64,000 bases of DNA from Sphingomonas aurantiaca (GTDB lineage: Bacteria > Pseudomonadota > Alphaproteobacteria > Sphingomonadales > Sphingomonadaceae): the NCBI RefSeq assembly GCF_003050705.1, contig NZ_QAOG01000002.1:186001-250000 (forward strand), written 5' to 3'. The notes beneath the pieces were generated by a model. That model made no database searches, was not told the origin of the DNA, and saw only the letters and a program-made list of their open reading frames with translations. Shown in pieces: positions 19,051 through 30,367 of the stretch. The first letter of the stretch is position 1, and each line of letters begins with the position of its first letter. Made by a program: the position numbers and the translations under genes.

Positions 19051-19137
19051 GTCCGTCATCCGGGGCTCGACCCAGGATCCAGAGCCATGCGCGCGCCGTT
19101 CGCGGCTCTGGATCCCAGCCTTCGCTGGGATGACGGA
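19051..19137. repeat. REP-like palindrome, family C (inverted pair)
   Basis: gtccgtcatccggggctcgacccaggatccagagcc faces ggctctggatcccagccttcgctgggatgacgga. The ends match family B (gtcat.../...atgac, agagcc/ggctct) but the inner hairpins differ. It sits between the convergent GST and symporter genes. Confidence 0.7.
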
Positions 19138-19158
19138 AAGGGTTCGAGGCCGTCCGCC

Positions 19159-20496
19159 TCAATCCTGACCCGGCCCGATCTTGTCGAAGCTGTCGGCATT
19201 CGTCTTCGGCCCATGCCCGGTCGGCGCCACCGGTGGATCCCGATCGGCCGGCTCGCGCTCGTCGAGCCCGCCCTCCCACTTCGCGACCACCGTCGCCGCG
19301 ACCGCATTGCCGATCACGTTGGTCGCCGAGCGCCCCATGTCGAGGAAATGGTCGACCGCCAGGATCAGCAGGATGCCCGCCTCCGGAATCTTGAACATCG
19401 ACAGCGTCCCCGCAATCACCACCAGCGACGCGCGCGGCACGCCGGCGATCCCCTTCGACGTCACCATCAGCACCAGCAGCATCGCGATCTGCTGCCCGAT
19501 CGGCATGTGGATGCCGTAAGCCTGCGCGATGAACAGCGACGCGAACGTCATGTACATCATCGACCCGTCGAGATTGAACGAATAGCCCAGCGGCAGCACG
19601 AAGCTCGCGATCCGCGGCGGCACGCCGAACCGGTCGAGCGCCTCCAGCGTCCGCGGATATGCCGCCTCGGACGACGCCGCGGAGAAGGCGAGGATTAGCG
19701 GATCGCGGATATACCGCACCAGCAACCGCGTCCGCGGCCCGATCAGCACGAACGCGATCCCGATCAGCAGCGCCCACAGCAGCGCGAGCCCCAGATAGAA
19801 GCACAGCATGAAATAGCCGAGATCGCCGAGGATGCTCGGACCGCGCTCGGCGAGCGTCGCGGTCACCGCGGCGAACACCGCGAACGGCGCGAACCGCATC
19901 ACGTAGTTGGTGATCTGGAGCATGACGGCGACCAGCGCCTCGATCGCCTTGACCAGCGGCGCGGCCTTCTCGCCGACCGCGGTGATCGCCACGCCGACGA
20001 ACACCGAGAACACGACGATCTGCAGGATTTCGTTGCTCGCCATCGCCGCGATCATCGAATCGGGCACGATGTGCGAGATGAACTTGGCCAGATCGAACGT
20101 CGCGGCATCGACCCCGCTCGACGCGGTCGCGGGCGGGATCGCGAGCGCCAGGCCCACGCCCGGCTGCAACACGTTGACCAGGATCATGCCCAGCGTCAGC
20201 GACAACAGCGACGCGCAGACGAACCAGCCGAGGCTGCGCAAGCCCACCCGGCCCAGCGCGCCGGTGTCGCCCATATGCGCGATGCCGACGACCAGTGTCG
20301 AGAAGACCAGCGGCGCGATGATCATCTTGATCAGCCGCAGGAACAGCGACGTCACGATCGAGAAATAGCCCGCAATGTCCTTCAGCCGCGCGGCCGACGC
20401 GGCGGTGCCGTCGTCGATCGACGCGTTGAGGATCCAGCCGACGACCAGGCCCGCGACCAGCCCCAGCAAGATGTAATAGGTTAGCCGCTTGGCCAT
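19159..20496 (-). CDS. Dicarboxylate/amino acid:cation symporter (DAACS family)
   Basis: 445 residues and about eight membrane segments plus two re-entrant loops. The family signatures are MIIAPLVFSTLVVGIAHMGD in the N-terminal half, the serine-rich AFSAASSEAAYPRTLE loop, and LPLGYSFNLDGSMMY. It imports C4-dicarboxylates or glutamate/aspartate with sodium or protons. The loop serines and NLDG support transport activity. ATG at 20496 (MAKRLTYYILLG) puts the first helix next to the start; an upstream start at 20550 would add 18 polar residues. Confidence 0.88.
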   Translation of the reverse strand: MAKRLTYYILLGLVAGLVVGWILNASIDDGTAASAARLKDIAGYFSIVTSLFLRLIKMIIAPLVFSTLVVGIAHMGDTGALGRVGLRSLGWFVCASLLSLTLGMILVNVLQPGVGLALAIPPATASSGVDAATFDLAKFISHIVPDSMIAAMASNEILQIVVFSVFVGVAITAVGEKAAPLVKAIEALVAVMLQITNYVMRFAPFAVFAAVTATLAERGPSILGDLGYFMLCFYLGLALLWALLIGIAFVLIGPRTRLLVRYIRDPLILAFSAASSEAAYPRTLEALDRFGVPPRIASFVLPLGYSFNLDGSMMYMTFASLFIAQAYGIHMPIGQQIAMLLVLMVTSKGIAGVPRASLVVIAGTLSMFKIPEAGILLILAVDHFLDMGRSATNVIGNAVAATVVAKWEGGLDEREPADRDPPVAPTGHGPKTNADSFDKIGPGQD

Positions 20497-20568
20497 TAAT
20501 CGCTCCCGAATTTCGTGCGCGAGGGAAGGGGATTGCGGCGCTCGGGTCAAGCACCCTATCGTTCGGCG

Positions 20569-21837
20569 ATGTCGATGACCGCCTTTACGCCCTCACGCCG
20601 CACGCTGCTCGGCCTTGCCGCCGCGGCGCCTTTGCTGTCCACCAGCGCCTTCCTGCGCGCGGCCGAACCAGACCTGTCGGCGCTGTCCGATATCACCGGC
20701 GGGGCGAAACCGATCGACGCCGCCGAGCGCGCCGCGCGGCTGGTCCGCGCCCAGTTGCTCATGAAGGCGGCGGGGATCGGCGCGGTGCTGATCGAGCCCG
20801 GATCGTCGATGATCTACTTCACCGGCGTGCGCTGGCACACCAGCGAGCGGCTGACGCTCGCGGTGATTCCGGTCGAGGGGACGCCGTGCATCGTCACGCC
20901 GTTCTTCGAGGAGCCGTCGGTGCGCGAGACGCTCACCGTCTCCGCCGACGTCCGCGTGTGGCAGGAGGACGAGGATCCGCTGCGCGTCGTCGCCGGGTTC
21001 CTGCGCGATCGCAAACTCGCCGCGCGGCCGATCGGGCTGGAGGCGGACGTCCGCTATTTCGCCTATGCGGGCCTCGCGCGCGTGCTGCCGGGGGCGAAGA
21101 TCGTGTCGGCCGACCCGGTCGTCCGCGCCGGCCGGATGATCAAGACGCCCGCCGAGATCGCGCTGATGCAGACGGCGACCGACGTCACGCTCGCCGCCTA
21201 TCGCTGGACCAAGGCGCGCGTCGAAACCGGCATGACCGGCCCGCAGATCGGCGCGCTGATGACCGCGGCGACGAAGGCACTGGGCGGCGCGCCCGAATTC
21301 TCGATGGCGCTGGTCGGCGAGGCGTCGGCCTATCCGCACGGCAGCCGCGAGATCCACCGCGTCGCCGACGGGCAGGTCGTGCTGATGGATTGCGGGTGCA
21401 CCGTGCAAGGCTATCAGTCCGACGTCTCGCGCACTTGGGTGCACGGCACCGCGACCGCCGACCAGCGCAAGACCTGGGATCAGGTCGCACGTGGCCAGCA
21501 GGTCGCGTTCGCCGCCGCGACAATCGACGCGACCGCGGCGAGCGTCGACGATGCGGTCCGGCGCTATTACGAGACGCTCGGCTATGGTCCGGGCTACAAG
21601 CTGCCGGGCCTGTCGCACCGGACGGGGCACGGCATCGGCATGGACGGCCACGAACCCGTCAACTTCGTCCGTGGCGAGACGACGCGGCTCGCGGCAGGGA
21701 TGTGCTTCTCCGACGAACCGGGGCTTTATACGCCGGGCAAATACGGCGTCCGGATTGAGGACTGCTTCCACATGACCGACGCAGGGCCGAGATGGTTCAG
21801 CGAACCGCCCAAATCGATCGACGCACCGTTGGGGTAG
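20569..21837 (+). CDS. M24 family metallopeptidase (Xaa-Pro aminopeptidase type), Tat-exported
   Basis: 422 residues. [16 protein letters not shown] at residues 8-23 is a twin-arginine signal. A creatinase-like N-terminal domain precedes the pita-bread catalytic domain, whose metal ligands lie in [20 protein letters not shown], the [13 protein letters not shown] loop, DEPGLY and GVRIEDCF. It probably cleaves proline-containing peptides in the periplasm. ATG at 20569 gives the complete Tat motif. An ATG 6 bp later (MTAFTPSRR) is an alternative. Confidence 0.88.
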   Translation: MSMTAFTPSRRTLLGLAAAAPLLSTSAFLRAAEPDLSALSDITGGAKPIDAAERAARLVRAQLLMKAAGIGAVLIEPGSSMIYFTGVRWHTSERLTLAVIPVEGTPCIVTPFFEEPSVRETLTVSADVRVWQEDEDPLRVVAGFLRDRKLAARPIGLEADVRYFAYAGLARVLPGAKIVSADPVVRAGRMIKTPAEIALMQTATDVTLAAYRWTKARVETGMTGPQIGALMTAATKALGGAPEFSMALVGEASAYPHGSREIHRVADGQVVLMDCGCTVQGYQSDVSRTWVHGTATADQRKTWDQVARGQQVAFAAATIDATAASVDDAVRRYYETLGYGPGYKLPGLSHRTGHGIGMDGHEPVNFVRGETTRLAAGMCFSDEPGLYTPGKYGVRIEDCFHMTDAGPRWFSEPPKSIDAPLG

Positions 21838-21856
21838 GGCAGTCACCACACCCACG

Positions 21857-22043
21857 ACCACCCCGGCGAAGGCCGGGGCCCAATTGGAGAGGTGGAAATA
21901 AGGGAGCACCGCGCTTCGTTGTAGGCGTCTCCCAATTGGGCCCCGGCCTCCGCCGGGGTGGGCGGCGTACCGAACGGCAGCACGTCCTTGTTCTCCCGCG
22001 AAGGCGGGAGCCCAGTCTGGGTCCCCGCCTTCGCGGGGAAACA
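21857..22043. repeat. REP-like palindromes, family A (A1 pair and A2 pair)
   Basis: A1 copies at 21857-21886 (ccccggcgaaggccggggcccaattgg) and 21929-21961 (its reverse form) face each other across 42 bp. An A2 pair follows at 21991-22043 (tcccgcgaaggcgggagcccag facing tccccgccttcgcgggga). The 281-bp gap between the M24 peptidase and alaS holds these and no gene. Confidence 0.75.
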
Positions 22044-22118
22044 TACTACGCTGGTTGTCCCGTCACGCCCCTACACCTCTACTTGAGCGAACCGCCGCGC
22101 TCGCCTAAGTCCCCCCGC

Positions 22119-24764
22119 ATGACATCGACGAACGACATCCGCCGCGGCTTCCTCGACTATTTCGGTTCGCAGGGGCACCAGATCGTACCCTCCGCGCCGC
22201 TCGTCCCGCAGAACGACCCGACGCTGATGTTCGTCAATGCGGGGATGGTGCCGTTCAAGAACGTCTTTACCGGCCTCGAATCGCGACCCTACACGACCGC
22301 GACGTCGTCGCAGAAGTGCGTCCGCGCGGGCGGCAAGCACAATGATCTCGACAATGTCGGCTACACCGCGCGGCATCACACCTTCTTCGAAATGCTCGGC
22401 AATTTCTCGTTCGGCGATTATTTCAAGGAACAGGCGATCACGCATGCGTGGACGCTGCTGACCAAGGAATGGGGCCTGTCGCCGGACAAGCTGACCGCGA
22501 CCGTCTATCACACCGACGACGAGGCGTTCGACCTCTGGAAGAAGATTGCGGGCCTCCCTGAGCACCGGATCATCCGCATTCCGACCAAGGATAATTTCTG
22601 GTCGATGGGCGACAACGGGCCGTGCGGGCCGTGCTCGGAGATCTTCTACGACCACGGCGACCACATCCCCGGTGGCCCTCCCGGCAGCCCCGACGAGGAT
22701 GGAGATCGCTTCGTCGAGATCTGGAACCTCGTGTTCATGCAATATGAGCAGGAAAATGCCGAGATCGTCGGCAATTTGCCGAAACCCTCGATCGACACCG
22801 GCATGGGGCTCGAGCGCATCGCCGCGGTGATGCAGGGCGTCACCGACAATTACGACACCGACACGTTCAAGGCGCTGATCGCGGCCTCGGGCGCGCTGAC
22901 GCATACCGCGACCGACGGCGCGAACACCGCGAGCCACCGCGTAATCGCCGATCACCTGCGCACCGCGGGCTTCCTGGTCGCGGACGGCGTGCTCCCTGCG
23001 AACGAGGGCCGCGGCTATGTCCTGCGCCGGATCATGCGCCGCGCGATGCGTCATGCGCATATCCTGGGCGCGAAGGAGCCGCTGATGCACCGGCTGGTGC
23101 CTGCGCTCGTCACCGAGATGGGCGCCGCCTATCCCGAACTGTCGCGCGCGCGCCCGCTGATCGAGGCGACGTTGCAGCAGGAGGAGACGCGGTTCCGCCA
23201 GACGCTCGACAAGGGGCTGAAGCTGCTCGACGAGGCGACCGCGGACATGACCGAGGGGACGCTCGCGGGCGACGTCGCGTTCAAGCTCTACGACACCTAT
23301 GGCTTCCCGTACGACCTGACCGAGGACGCGCTGCGCGAGCGCGGGCTCGCGGTCGACCGCGAAGGCTTCGACACCGCGATGGCCGAGCAGAAGCGCGCGG
23401 CGCGGGCCGCCTGGAAGGGTTCGGGCGCGAAGGCCTCGGACGACATCTGGTTCGACATCGTCGAGCAGTCCGGCGGTACCGAATTCCTCGGCTATGCGTC
23501 GGACACCGGCGAGGGCGAGGTCGTCGCGCTGGTCAAGGACGGCGCGCGCGTCGACCATGCGACCACCGGCGACACGGTGTCGATCGTCGTCAACCAGACG
23601 CCCTTCTACGGCGAGAGCGGCGGGCAGGTCGGCGATGCCGGGCATATCTCGACCGACACCGGGCTGCGCGCGACCGTCACCGAGACATCGAAGCAGCTCG
23701 GCCGCGTGTTCGTCCATCACGCGATCGTCGATGCGGGCGGCATCAAGGTCGGCGAGTCCGTGAAGCTCCAGATCGACGTCGCGCGCCGTGCGCAGATCCG
23801 CGCCAACCACTCCGCGACGCATCTGCTGCACAAGGCCTTGCGTGAACGCCTCGGCAAGCATGTTGCGCAGAAGGGGAGCCTCGTCGCGCCCGATCGCCTG
23901 CGCTTCGACTTCTCGCAGCCGGTCGCGATGACGCCAGCCGACATCGCGCAGGTCGAGGCCGATGTGAACGCACAGGTCCGCGGCAACGGCGCGGTGACGA
24001 CGCTGCTGATGACCCCCGACGATGCGATCGCGATGGGCGCGATGGCGCTGTTCGGCGAGAAATATGGCGACGAGGTCCGCGTCGTATCGATGGGGACGCA
24101 GGACGACGGCAAGACCTATTCGATCGAACTGTGCGGCGGCACGCACGTGACCGCGCTCGGCGATATCGGCCTGTTCAAGGTCGTCGGCGAAGGCGCGGTG
24201 TCGAGCGGCGTGCGCCGCGTCGAGGCGCTGACCGGCGAGGCGGCGCGCGCCTATCTGACCGGGCGCGACGATCGCCTGCGCGAGGCGGCGGCGGCACTGA
24301 AATCGACTCCCGACGAAGTGCCCGCGCGCGTCGCGGCGCTGATCGAGGATCGCCGGCGTCTCGAGCGCGAACTCGCCGACGCGAAGAAGGCGCTGGCGCT
24401 TGGCGGCGGCAGCGGCGGTGAGGTTGCGGGCCCCGAAGAGGTCGGTGGCGTGGCGTTCATCGGGCAGGTGCTAAACGACTTCGAGGCGAAGGGCCTGCGC
24501 GGCGCGGTCGACGAGGCCAAGCAGCGGCTGGGGTCGGGGATCGCGATGCTCGTCGCGATCAACGACGGCCGCGCCTCGGTCGCGGTCGGCGTGACCGCGG
24601 ATCTGGTCGCGAGCCGCAACGCGGTCGACCTGCTGAAGATCGCGGTCGCGGCGCTTGGCGGGCAGGGCGGTGGTGGCCGTCCCGACATGGCGCAGGGCGG
24701 TGGTCCCGATGGCGCCAAGGCAGCGGATGCGGTGGCCGCGGTGCGGGCGGCGCTGGCGGGCTGA
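22119..24764 (+). CDS. alaS: Alanyl-tRNA synthetase
   Basis: 881 residues. The class II catalytic core starts at [15 protein letters not shown] with [22 protein letters not shown] in motif 2 and [23 protein letters not shown] in motif 3. The editing domain has the zinc ligands in [11 protein letters not shown] and CGGTH. A DHHA1-type C-terminal domain ends the protein. ATG at 22119 starts the conserved core; a long upstream open frame is repeat sequence. The tRNA-Ala gene in this window is 24 kb away. Confidence 0.96.
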   Translation: MTSTNDIRRGFLDYFGSQGHQIVPSAPLVPQNDPTLMFVNAGMVPFKNVFTGLESRPYTTATSSQKCVRAGGKHNDLDNVGYTARHHTFFEMLGNFSFGDYFKEQAITHAWTLLTKEWGLSPDKLTATVYHTDDEAFDLWKKIAGLPEHRIIRIPTKDNFWSMGDNGPCGPCSEIFYDHGDHIPGGPPGSPDEDGDRFVEIWNLVFMQYEQENAEIVGNLPKPSIDTGMGLERIAAVMQGVTDNYDTDTFKALIAASGALTHTATDGANTASHRVIADHLRTAGFLVADGVLPANEGRGYVLRRIMRRAMRHAHILGAKEPLMHRLVPALVTEMGAAYPELSRARPLIEATLQQEETRFRQTLDKGLKLLDEATADMTEGTLAGDVAFKLYDTYGFPYDLTEDALRERGLAVDREGFDTAMAEQKRAARAAWKGSGAKASDDIWFDIVEQSGGTEFLGYASDTGEGEVVALVKDGARVDHATTGDTVSIVVNQTPFYGESGGQVGDAGHISTDTGLRATVTETSKQLGRVFVHHAIVDAGGIKVGESVKLQIDVARRAQIRANHSATHLLHKALRERLGKHVAQKGSLVAPDRLRFDFSQPVAMTPADIAQVEADVNAQVRGNGAVTTLLMTPDDAIAMGAMALFGEKYGDEVRVVSMGTQDDGKTYSIELCGGTHVTALGDIGLFKVVGEGAVSSGVRRVEALTGEAARAYLTGRDDRLREAAAALKSTPDEVPARVAALIEDRRRLERELADAKKALALGGGSGGEVAGPEEVGGVAFIGQVLNDFEAKGLRGAVDEAKQRLGSGIAMLVAINDGRASVAVGVTADLVASRNAVDLLKIAVAALGGQGGGGRPDMAQGGGPDGAKAADAVAAVRAALAG

Positions 24765-24793
24765 GGGGCTGACGGGTTTTCCGCTTCGTGGCG

Positions 24794-25006
24794 TTCCCCC
24801 GCGGACGCGGAGGCCCAGCTAAATACCGACAGCGCCCGGTACCCTGGGCCCCCGCTTTCGCGGGGGAACGGTGAGGGTAAGGCGCTTACCTAGCATCACC
24901 ACCACCCCGGCGAAGGCCGGGGCCCAATTGGCAAAGCCAACGTAATGGATGGCCGTCCGCAGTTACTGCTGTCCCCCAATTGGGCCCCGGCCTCCGCCGG
25001 GGTGGG
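24794..25006. repeat. REP-like palindromes, family A (A2 and A1 pairs)
   Basis: A degenerate A2 pair lies at 24794-24818 (ttcccccgcggacgcgg) and 24841-24872 (tgggcccccgctttcgcgggggaa). An A1 pair lies at 24901-24932 and 24974-25006 (ccccggcgaaggccgggg and ccccggcctccgccgggg). They occupy the gap between convergent alaS and the TPP enzyme gene. Confidence 0.75.
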
Positions 25007-25044
25007 GCTTCGGGTAGGGTCGTGGCGTCATCATCAACCAAAAT

Positions 25045-26691
25045 TTATGCCGCCCCGCGCACCTTCGCCAGCGTCGTGCCCGCGGTGATCGCCTCGATAT
25101 CCGTCACCAGGTGCAGCAGCCGCACGCCCGACTGCCCCATCGCCCGATCCAGCACAGCGACGAAATCGCCCGTCTGCGTCACCGTCTCCGCCCAACACCC
25201 ATAAGCCCGCCCGAGCGCCGCGAAGTCCGGATTGCGCAGCGCCGTCCCCGACACGCGGCCCGGATACTCCCGCTCCTGGTGCATCCGGATCGTCCCGTAC
25301 CCGCCATTGTCGACGACCAGCACCAGCATATCCGCCCCGTGCGCCACCGCGGTCGCCAGCTCCTGCCCGTTCATCAGGAAACACCCGTCGCCGGCCAGCG
25401 CCACGACCGTCCGCTCGGGATGCCGCAGCGACGCGGCGACTGCCGCGGGCACGCCATAGCCCATCGCCCCGGCGGTCGGCGCGAGTTGCGTCCCCGGCCC
25501 GGCATAGGGCCAGTAGCGATGCCACCAGCCCGAATAATTCCCCGCGCCGTTGCAAATAATCGCATCCGCGGGCAGCCGCTCGCGCATCGCGGTCACGCAC
25601 GGCCCCAGATCCATCGCGAGATCGCGCGGGCGTGGCGTCGACCAGTCGCGCCATTCGGCATGCGCCTCCTGCCCGGCGGTGCGCGGCGGCAGGTCGAGCA
25701 GCAGCAACGCCTCGGCGAACTCCGCCATCCCCGCGCACACCGCGACGTCCGCGTGGTAGGCACGCTGCAACTCGTCGGGATCGGGATGGACGTGGATCAG
25801 CCGCTGCCCCGGATGATCGGGCGTGATCAGCGCATAGCCATCGGTCGTCGCCTCGCCCAGCCGCGGACCGACGACCAGCAGCAGATCCGCCGCCTTCACC
25901 CGTTCGACCAGCCTGGGGTTGGGGCCATAGCCCAGATTGCCCGCCCAGACCGGGCAGTCGTTCGGGATCGCATCCTGCCGCCGGAACGCCGCGGCGACCG
26001 GAATGCCGTTGCGATCCGCCCAGGTCGAGAACGCGCCCGACGCCGCCACGTCCCAGCCCGCGCCGCCGACGATCGCGACCGGGCGCTCCGCCGTCGTCAG
26101 CAGGTCGGCGAGCAGATCCATCGTGTCGGTGTCGCAGCCTTGCGCCACGCGCTCGACCCGCGGCCGATCCACGGCCTCCACGGCGTCGAGCAGCATGTCC
26201 TCGGGCAGCGCGAGCACCACCGGCCCCGGCCGTCCCGACAGCGCGGTCGCATAGGCGCGCGCGACATATTCGGGGATGCGTCGCGCATCGTCGATCCGCG
26301 CCGCCCATTTGGCGATTGGTGCGAACATCGCCTGGAAATCGATCTCCTGAAACGCCTCGCGGTCGCGCGTGCTGCGGTCGATATCGCCAACGAACAGGAT
26401 CATCGGCTGCGAATCCTGCATCGCGACATGCACGCCGATCGACGCGTTGGTCGCGCCGGGCCCGCGCGTCACGAACGCGACGCCGGGCCGGTGCGTCAGC
26501 GTGCCGTCCGCGCACGCCATGAACGCGACGCCGCCCTCTTGCCGGCACACCACCAGGTCGATCGCCGGCGTATCGTGCAGCGCGTCGAGGACGGCGAGGA
26601 AGCTCTCTCCCGGTACGGTGAAGATCCGGTCGCAGCCCTGTGCGACGAGTTGGTCGACCAGGATGCGGCCGCCGGTGCGTGTGGTGCTCAT
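25045..26691 (-). CDS. Thiamine pyrophosphate-dependent enzyme, acetolactate synthase-like
   Basis: 548 residues with the three domains of the acetolactate synthase/pyruvate oxidase superfamily. The N-terminal Pyr domain has [14 protein letters not shown], with the catalytic glutamate in GES, and [16 protein letters not shown]. The C-terminal PP domain has the TPP motif [19 protein letters not shown] and [14 protein letters not shown]. It has no partner regulatory subunit nearby, so the reaction is open: it could be a 2-oxoacid decarboxylase or an unspecific synthase. It is divergent from the SMP-30 lactonase gene over about 120 bp. Confidence 0.85.
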   Translation of the reverse strand: MSTTRTGGRILVDQLVAQGCDRIFTVPGESFLAVLDALHDTPAIDLVVCRQEGGVAFMACADGTLTHRPGVAFVTRGPGATNASIGVHVAMQDSQPMILFVGDIDRSTRDREAFQEIDFQAMFAPIAKWAARIDDARRIPEYVARAYATALSGRPGPVVLALPEDMLLDAVEAVDRPRVERVAQGCDTDTMDLLADLLTTAERPVAIVGGAGWDVAASGAFSTWADRNGIPVAAAFRRQDAIPNDCPVWAGNLGYGPNPRLVERVKAADLLLVVGPRLGEATTDGYALITPDHPGQRLIHVHPDPDELQRAYHADVAVCAGMAEFAEALLLLDLPPRTAGQEAHAEWRDWSTPRPRDLAMDLGPCVTAMRERLPADAIICNGAGNYSGWWHRYWPYAGPGTQLAPTAGAMGYGVPAAVAASLRHPERTVVALAGDGCFLMNGQELATAVAHGADMLVLVVDNGGYGTIRMHQEREYPGRVSGTALRNPDFAALGRAYGCWAETVTQTGDFVAVLDRAMGQSGVRLLHLVTDIEAITAGTTLAKVRGAA

Positions 26692-26813
26692 CGCGGCATC
26701 CTGCCGTCCGTTTCGCGCGAAGTCGAGAAACGTCGTGCGCCCGCGGCGTTCTCGCTTACTCTTGCCGCGTTCACGAAGCCGGGGCCGAACCCGACTCGGG
26801 GCAGGAGAGGATC

Positions 26814-27713
26814 ATGACCGAATTCACCATCGTCGCCAGCGGCTTGCGCTTTCCGGAGGGCCCGGTGTCGATGCCCGATGGCAGCATCCTCCTCGTCGAG
26901 ATCGAGGCCGGCCGCATCACGCGGATCGCCGCCGATGGCATCAGGACGACGGTCGCCGAACCCGGTGGCGGCCCCAACGGGCTCGCGATCGGTCCAGACG
27001 GCCTGCTCTATTGCTGCAACAATGGCGGCTTCGCCTGGCGCGAGACGAACGGCTTCCTCACCCCGCATGGCCAGCCGCACGACTATTCGGGCGGGCGCAT
27101 CGAACGGATCGACATCGCCACCGGCGCGGTCGAGACGCTCTACCGGGACGGCGACTTCGGCTGCACGCTGCGTGGCCCGAACGACATCGTCTTCGATTCG
27201 CACGGCGGCTTCTGGTTCACCGATCACGGCAAATCGCGCGATCGGGCGCGCGACATCACCGGCATCTTCTACGCCAGGGCCGATGGCAGCCATCTCGCGG
27301 AAGTGATCTTCCCCAGCGAAAATCCCAACGGCATCGGTCTCTCGCCCGACGGCACGCGGCTGTACGCGGCGGAAACCTTCACCTGCCGGCTGATGGCGTT
27401 CGACATCGTCGCGCCGGGCAAGGTCGCCAGTGCCGCGGGAACGCCGCTCTACCGTCCCGCCGGCTACAAGTTCTTCGATTCGCTCGGCGTCGAGGCGGGT
27501 GGCAACATCTGCGTCGCGACGATCGGCGAATGCGGGATCAGCGTGATCTCGCCGGCGGGCGAACTGGTCGAGTTCGTCGCGACCGACGACGTCTTCACCA
27601 CCAACATCTGCTGGGGCGGCGCGGACGGCATGGACGCCTATATCACCTGCTCGGGCAGTGGCCGGCTCGTGAAGACGCGGTGGAAACGCCCTGGTCTCGC
27701 GCTCGCTTACTAA
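26814..27713 (+). CDS. SMP-30/gluconolactonase family protein
   Basis: 299 residues, six-bladed beta-propeller type. [14 protein letters not shown] near the start carries a metal-binding glutamate, [12 protein letters not shown] and [19 protein letters not shown] carry the conserved Asn residues, and [12 protein letters not shown] is another blade. It probably hydrolyses a sugar lactone with a divalent metal. ATG at 26814 has GGAGAGG at 26804-26810, 3 to 4 bp upstream. Confidence 0.85.
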   Translation: MTEFTIVASGLRFPEGPVSMPDGSILLVEIEAGRITRIAADGIRTTVAEPGGGPNGLAIGPDGLLYCCNNGGFAWRETNGFLTPHGQPHDYSGGRIERIDIATGAVETLYRDGDFGCTLRGPNDIVFDSHGGFWFTDHGKSRDRARDITGIFYARADGSHLAEVIFPSENPNGIGLSPDGTRLYAAETFTCRLMAFDIVAPGKVASAAGTPLYRPAGYKFFDSLGVEAGGNICVATIGECGISVISPAGELVEFVATDDVFTTNICWGGADGMDAYITCSGSGRLVKTRWKRPGLALAY

Positions 27714-27766
27714 GTTGCCGAGCGCCGGACGGCGTCTTATGCGAGGCGAAAGCTCTAGGAGGATGC

Positions 27767-28477
27767 ATGGCGAACAAGCGCTACACCGATGCGGCAACGG
27801 CACTCGAGGGCGTGCTGTTCGACGGCATGACGATCTGCGCGGGCGGGTTCGGGCTGTGCGGCATCCCCGAGCGGCTGATCGACGCGATCGAGGCATCGGG
27901 GGTCAAGGATCTGACGATCGCCAGCAACAATGCCGGGATCGACGGGCAGGGCCTCGGCAAGCTGCTCCGCTCGCGCCAGGTCAAGAAGATGATCTCGTCC
28001 TATGTCGGTGAGAACAAGGAGTTCGAGCGGCAATATCTGAGCGGTGAGCTCGAGGTCGAGTTCTGCCCGCAGGGGACGCTCGCCGAACGCTGCCGGGCGG
28101 GCGGCGCGGGCATCCCCGGCTTCTATACCAAGACCGGCGTCGGCACGTTGGTGGCGGAGGGCAAGGAGGTGAAGACCTTCGACGGACAGGACTATATTCT
28201 CGAACGCGGCATCCGTGCGGACCTGAGCATTATCAAGGGCTGGAAGGCGGACGAGAGCGGCAACCTGATCTTCCGCAAGACCGCGCGCAACTTCAACCAG
28301 CCCATGGCTACCGCGGGGAAAATCTGCGTCGCCGAGGTCGAGGAGATCGTGCCGGTCGGCAGCCTCGATCCCGACACGATCCACCTGCCGGGGATCTATG
28401 TGAAGCGGATGATCGTCGGCGCGCCCTACGACAAGCAGATCGAATTCCGCACCGTCCGCGAGCGGGTCTCGGCGTGA
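27767..28477 (+). CDS. scoA: 3-oxoacid CoA-transferase subunit A
   Basis: 236 residues. [29 protein letters not shown] and GAGIPGFYT are typical of the alpha subunit of succinyl-CoA:3-oxoacid CoA-transferase. With subunit B it moves CoA from succinyl-CoA to acetoacetate. AGGAGG at 27757-27762 precedes ATG at 27767. Unusually the next two genes are unrelated and subunit B follows only at 29732; stop-start overlaps tie all four genes into one operon. Confidence 0.93.
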   Translation: MANKRYTDAATALEGVLFDGMTICAGGFGLCGIPERLIDAIEASGVKDLTIASNNAGIDGQGLGKLLRSRQVKKMISSYVGENKEFERQYLSGELEVEFCPQGTLAERCRAGGAGIPGFYTKTGVGTLVAEGKEVKTFDGQDYILERGIRADLSIIKGWKADESGNLIFRKTARNFNQPMATAGKICVAEVEEIVPVGSLDPDTIHLPGIYVKRMIVGAPYDKQIEFRTVRERVSA

Positions 28478-29409
28478 AATCGGCGCTGTTGTCCGGCGAA
28501 CGCAGCAGTGCGGGTTCGCGGGCGCTGCGGGCGGTATCCTGGGCTCCTGCGTTCGCAGGCGCACTGGCCTTGCAGGGCTGCGTCAGCGTGTCCGCGCCGA
28601 CGTCGATCGCCGCGACACCGACCGCCGCGGTGCCGGTGACGGTCGACGGCGTCCCCGCGGGGATGCAGTATCTCTATGCCTCGGGCGAAGCCGCGGCGGT
28701 CAGCATCCAGGCGTGGAACGCACTCGTCAGCTATGTCCGCGCGCAGCGCACGCCGACGTCGGTCGTCCTCGCGCCCGGCGCGTCGCTTGCCGCGCCCAGC
28801 TGGACCACGTGCGGCACCAAGCCGAAAGCGGCCGTGTTCGACGTCGACGAGACCGTGCTGCTCAACCTCGGCTTCGAATATGATGCGGCGTCGGGCCAGC
28901 CCTGGTCCGATTCGCGCTGGCAGGCGTGGGAGCGGACCGGCATCAAACAGGTCGCGCCCGTCCCCGGCGCGATGGCGGCGCTGACGCAACTCCGCGCGAT
29001 GGGCGTGACCGTCGTCTTCAACACCAACCGCTCCGCCGCCAACGCCGCGCAGACTCAGGCGACGATCGAGGGTGCAGGGCTCGGCCCCGCGCGCCACGGC
29101 GAAACGCTGTTCCTGTCGGGCGACGACGCGACCGGCTCGAAGAAGGACGGCCGCCGCGCGACGATCGCCGCGAAATATTGCGTCGTCGCGATGGGCGGCG
29201 ATCAGCTCGGCGATTTCAGCGATCTGTTTAACGTGGGCCAGGCCCCCGCCGCGCGTCGCGCCGTGGTCCAGTCGCCCGCGATCACCGCGAAATGGGGGGC
29301 AGGGTGGTTCGTGCTGCCCAACCCCGTCTACGGCACCGCGCTGAAAGGCTCGCGTGACGAAGTATTCCCGCCCAACGTCCAATGGGCTCCGACTGGAGGC
29401 ATGCGCTGA
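28474..29409 (+). CDS. HAD-family acid phosphatase (class B/lipoprotein e(P4)-like)
   Basis: 311 residues. The HAD motif [12 protein letters not shown] is near 122-133 and NTNRSAAN is motif II; KKDGRR and [11 protein letters not shown] match motifs III and IV. Such enzymes dephosphorylate nucleotides outside the inner membrane. The N-terminus is odd: about 21 polar residues, then [14 protein letters not shown] ending in a possible lipobox cysteine at about 37. The DNA of that segment (28537-28559) is one half of the chromosome's extragenic palindrome. GTG at 28474 overlaps the scoA stop by 4 bp. Confidence 0.85.
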   Translation: MKSALLSGERSSAGSRALRAVSWAPAFAGALALQGCVSVSAPTSIAATPTAAVPVTVDGVPAGMQYLYASGEAAAVSIQAWNALVSYVRAQRTPTSVVLAPGASLAAPSWTTCGTKPKAAVFDVDETVLLNLGFEYDAASGQPWSDSRWQAWERTGIKQVAPVPGAMAALTQLRAMGVTVVFNTNRSAANAAQTQATIEGAGLGPARHGETLFLSGDDATGSKKDGRRATIAAKYCVVAMGGDQLGDFSDLFNVGQAPAARRAVVQSPAITAKWGAGWFVLPNPVYGTALKGSRDEVFPPNVQWAPTGGMR

Positions 29410-29732
29410 TGGCCGATCATCCCGCCGATCACCCCAATGCGATCAAACTCGATGCAGGCGCCGCACTGACCGACGAATCGGTCGAGGTCGCGCGCATCTG
29501 GATCACCAACAATGCGGGCAGCAACGTGCTGATCGATGCAGGCGTGCTCGAGGATCCGACGGTGTTCGGCTATCTGCTCGCCGACACGATCCGCCACGCC
29601 GCGCGCGCCTATGCGGGCACCTGGGGCCTTGCCGAGCATGCCGCGTTGCAGGCCATCGTCGAGGGCGTCAGCGCCGAACTGCGCGACCAGGTCACGACCA
29701 TCTCGACCATCCAGGAAGGAACGCTCAACTGA
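29409..29732 (+). CDS. DUF5076 domain protein
   Basis: 107 residues, no signal peptide, no membrane segment. It matches DUF5076, a small alphaproteobacterial family of unknown function (core [34 protein letters not shown]). The start shares one base with the upstream phosphatase stop, and its stop overlaps the scoB start, so it is translationally coupled on both sides. Confidence 0.8.
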   Translation: MADHPADHPNAIKLDAGAALTDESVEVARIWITNNAGSNVLIDAGVLEDPTVFGYLLADTIRHAARAYAGTWGLAEHAALQAIVEGVSAELRDQVTTISTIQEGTLN

Positions 29733-30367
29733 TGCCGTGGGATCGCAACCAGATGGCCGCGCGCGCCGCCAGGGAACTCAAGGACGGCTATTACGTCAAT
29801 CTCGGCATCGGCATCCCGACGCTGGTCGCCAACAACATTCCCGACGGCATGACCGTCACGCTCCAGTCGGAGAACGGGATGCTCGGGATCGGCCCGTTCC
29901 CCTATGCGGGTGAGGAGGATGCCGACCTGATCAACGCGGGCAAGCAGACGATCAGCGAACTGCCCAGCTCGGTATATTTCAGCTCGTCCGACAGCTTTGC
30001 GATGATCCGCGGCGGGCATATCGACCTGACGGTGCTCGGCGCGATGGAGGTCAGCGAGGACGGCGACATCGCCAACTGGATGATCCCGGGCAAGATGATC
30101 AAGGGCATGGGCGGCGCGATGGACCTCGTCGCGGGCGTCAAGCAGATCATCGTCGTGATGGATCACACCGCCAAGGACGGGACGCCGAAGTTCATCCCGT
30201 CGTGCACGCTGCCGCTGACGGGCAAGAACGTCGTCGACATGATCGTCACCGACCTTGCGGTGTTCCAGCGCCCTGACCACGACTCGCCCTTCAAGCTGAT
30301 CGAACTCGCCCCCGGCGTCACCGCGGACGCGGTCGCGGCGAAGACGACGGCGCGCTACACCGCCTGA
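29732..30367 (+). CDS. scoB: 3-oxoacid CoA-transferase subunit B
   Basis: 211 residues. [14 protein letters not shown], the catalytic glutamate in [10 protein letters not shown], and [14 protein letters not shown] with [11 protein letters not shown] are diagnostic of the beta subunit. ATG at 29732 overlaps the DUF5076 stop. It completes the enzyme with scoA 1.25 kb upstream. Confidence 0.94.
   Translation: MPWDRNQMAARAARELKDGYYVNLGIGIPTLVANNIPDGMTVTLQSENGMLGIGPFPYAGEEDADLINAGKQTISELPSSVYFSSSDSFAMIRGGHIDLTVLGAMEVSEDGDIANWMIPGKMIKGMGGAMDLVAGVKQIIVVMDHTAKDGTPKFIPSCTLPLTGKNVVDMIVTDLAVFQRPDHDSPFKLIELAPGVTADAVAAKTTARYTA

Noticed and set aside
24794..25006. Palindromes considered as rho-independent terminators of alaS
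   Set aside because: They match the dispersed repeat families and lack T-runs; any terminator activity would be secondary.
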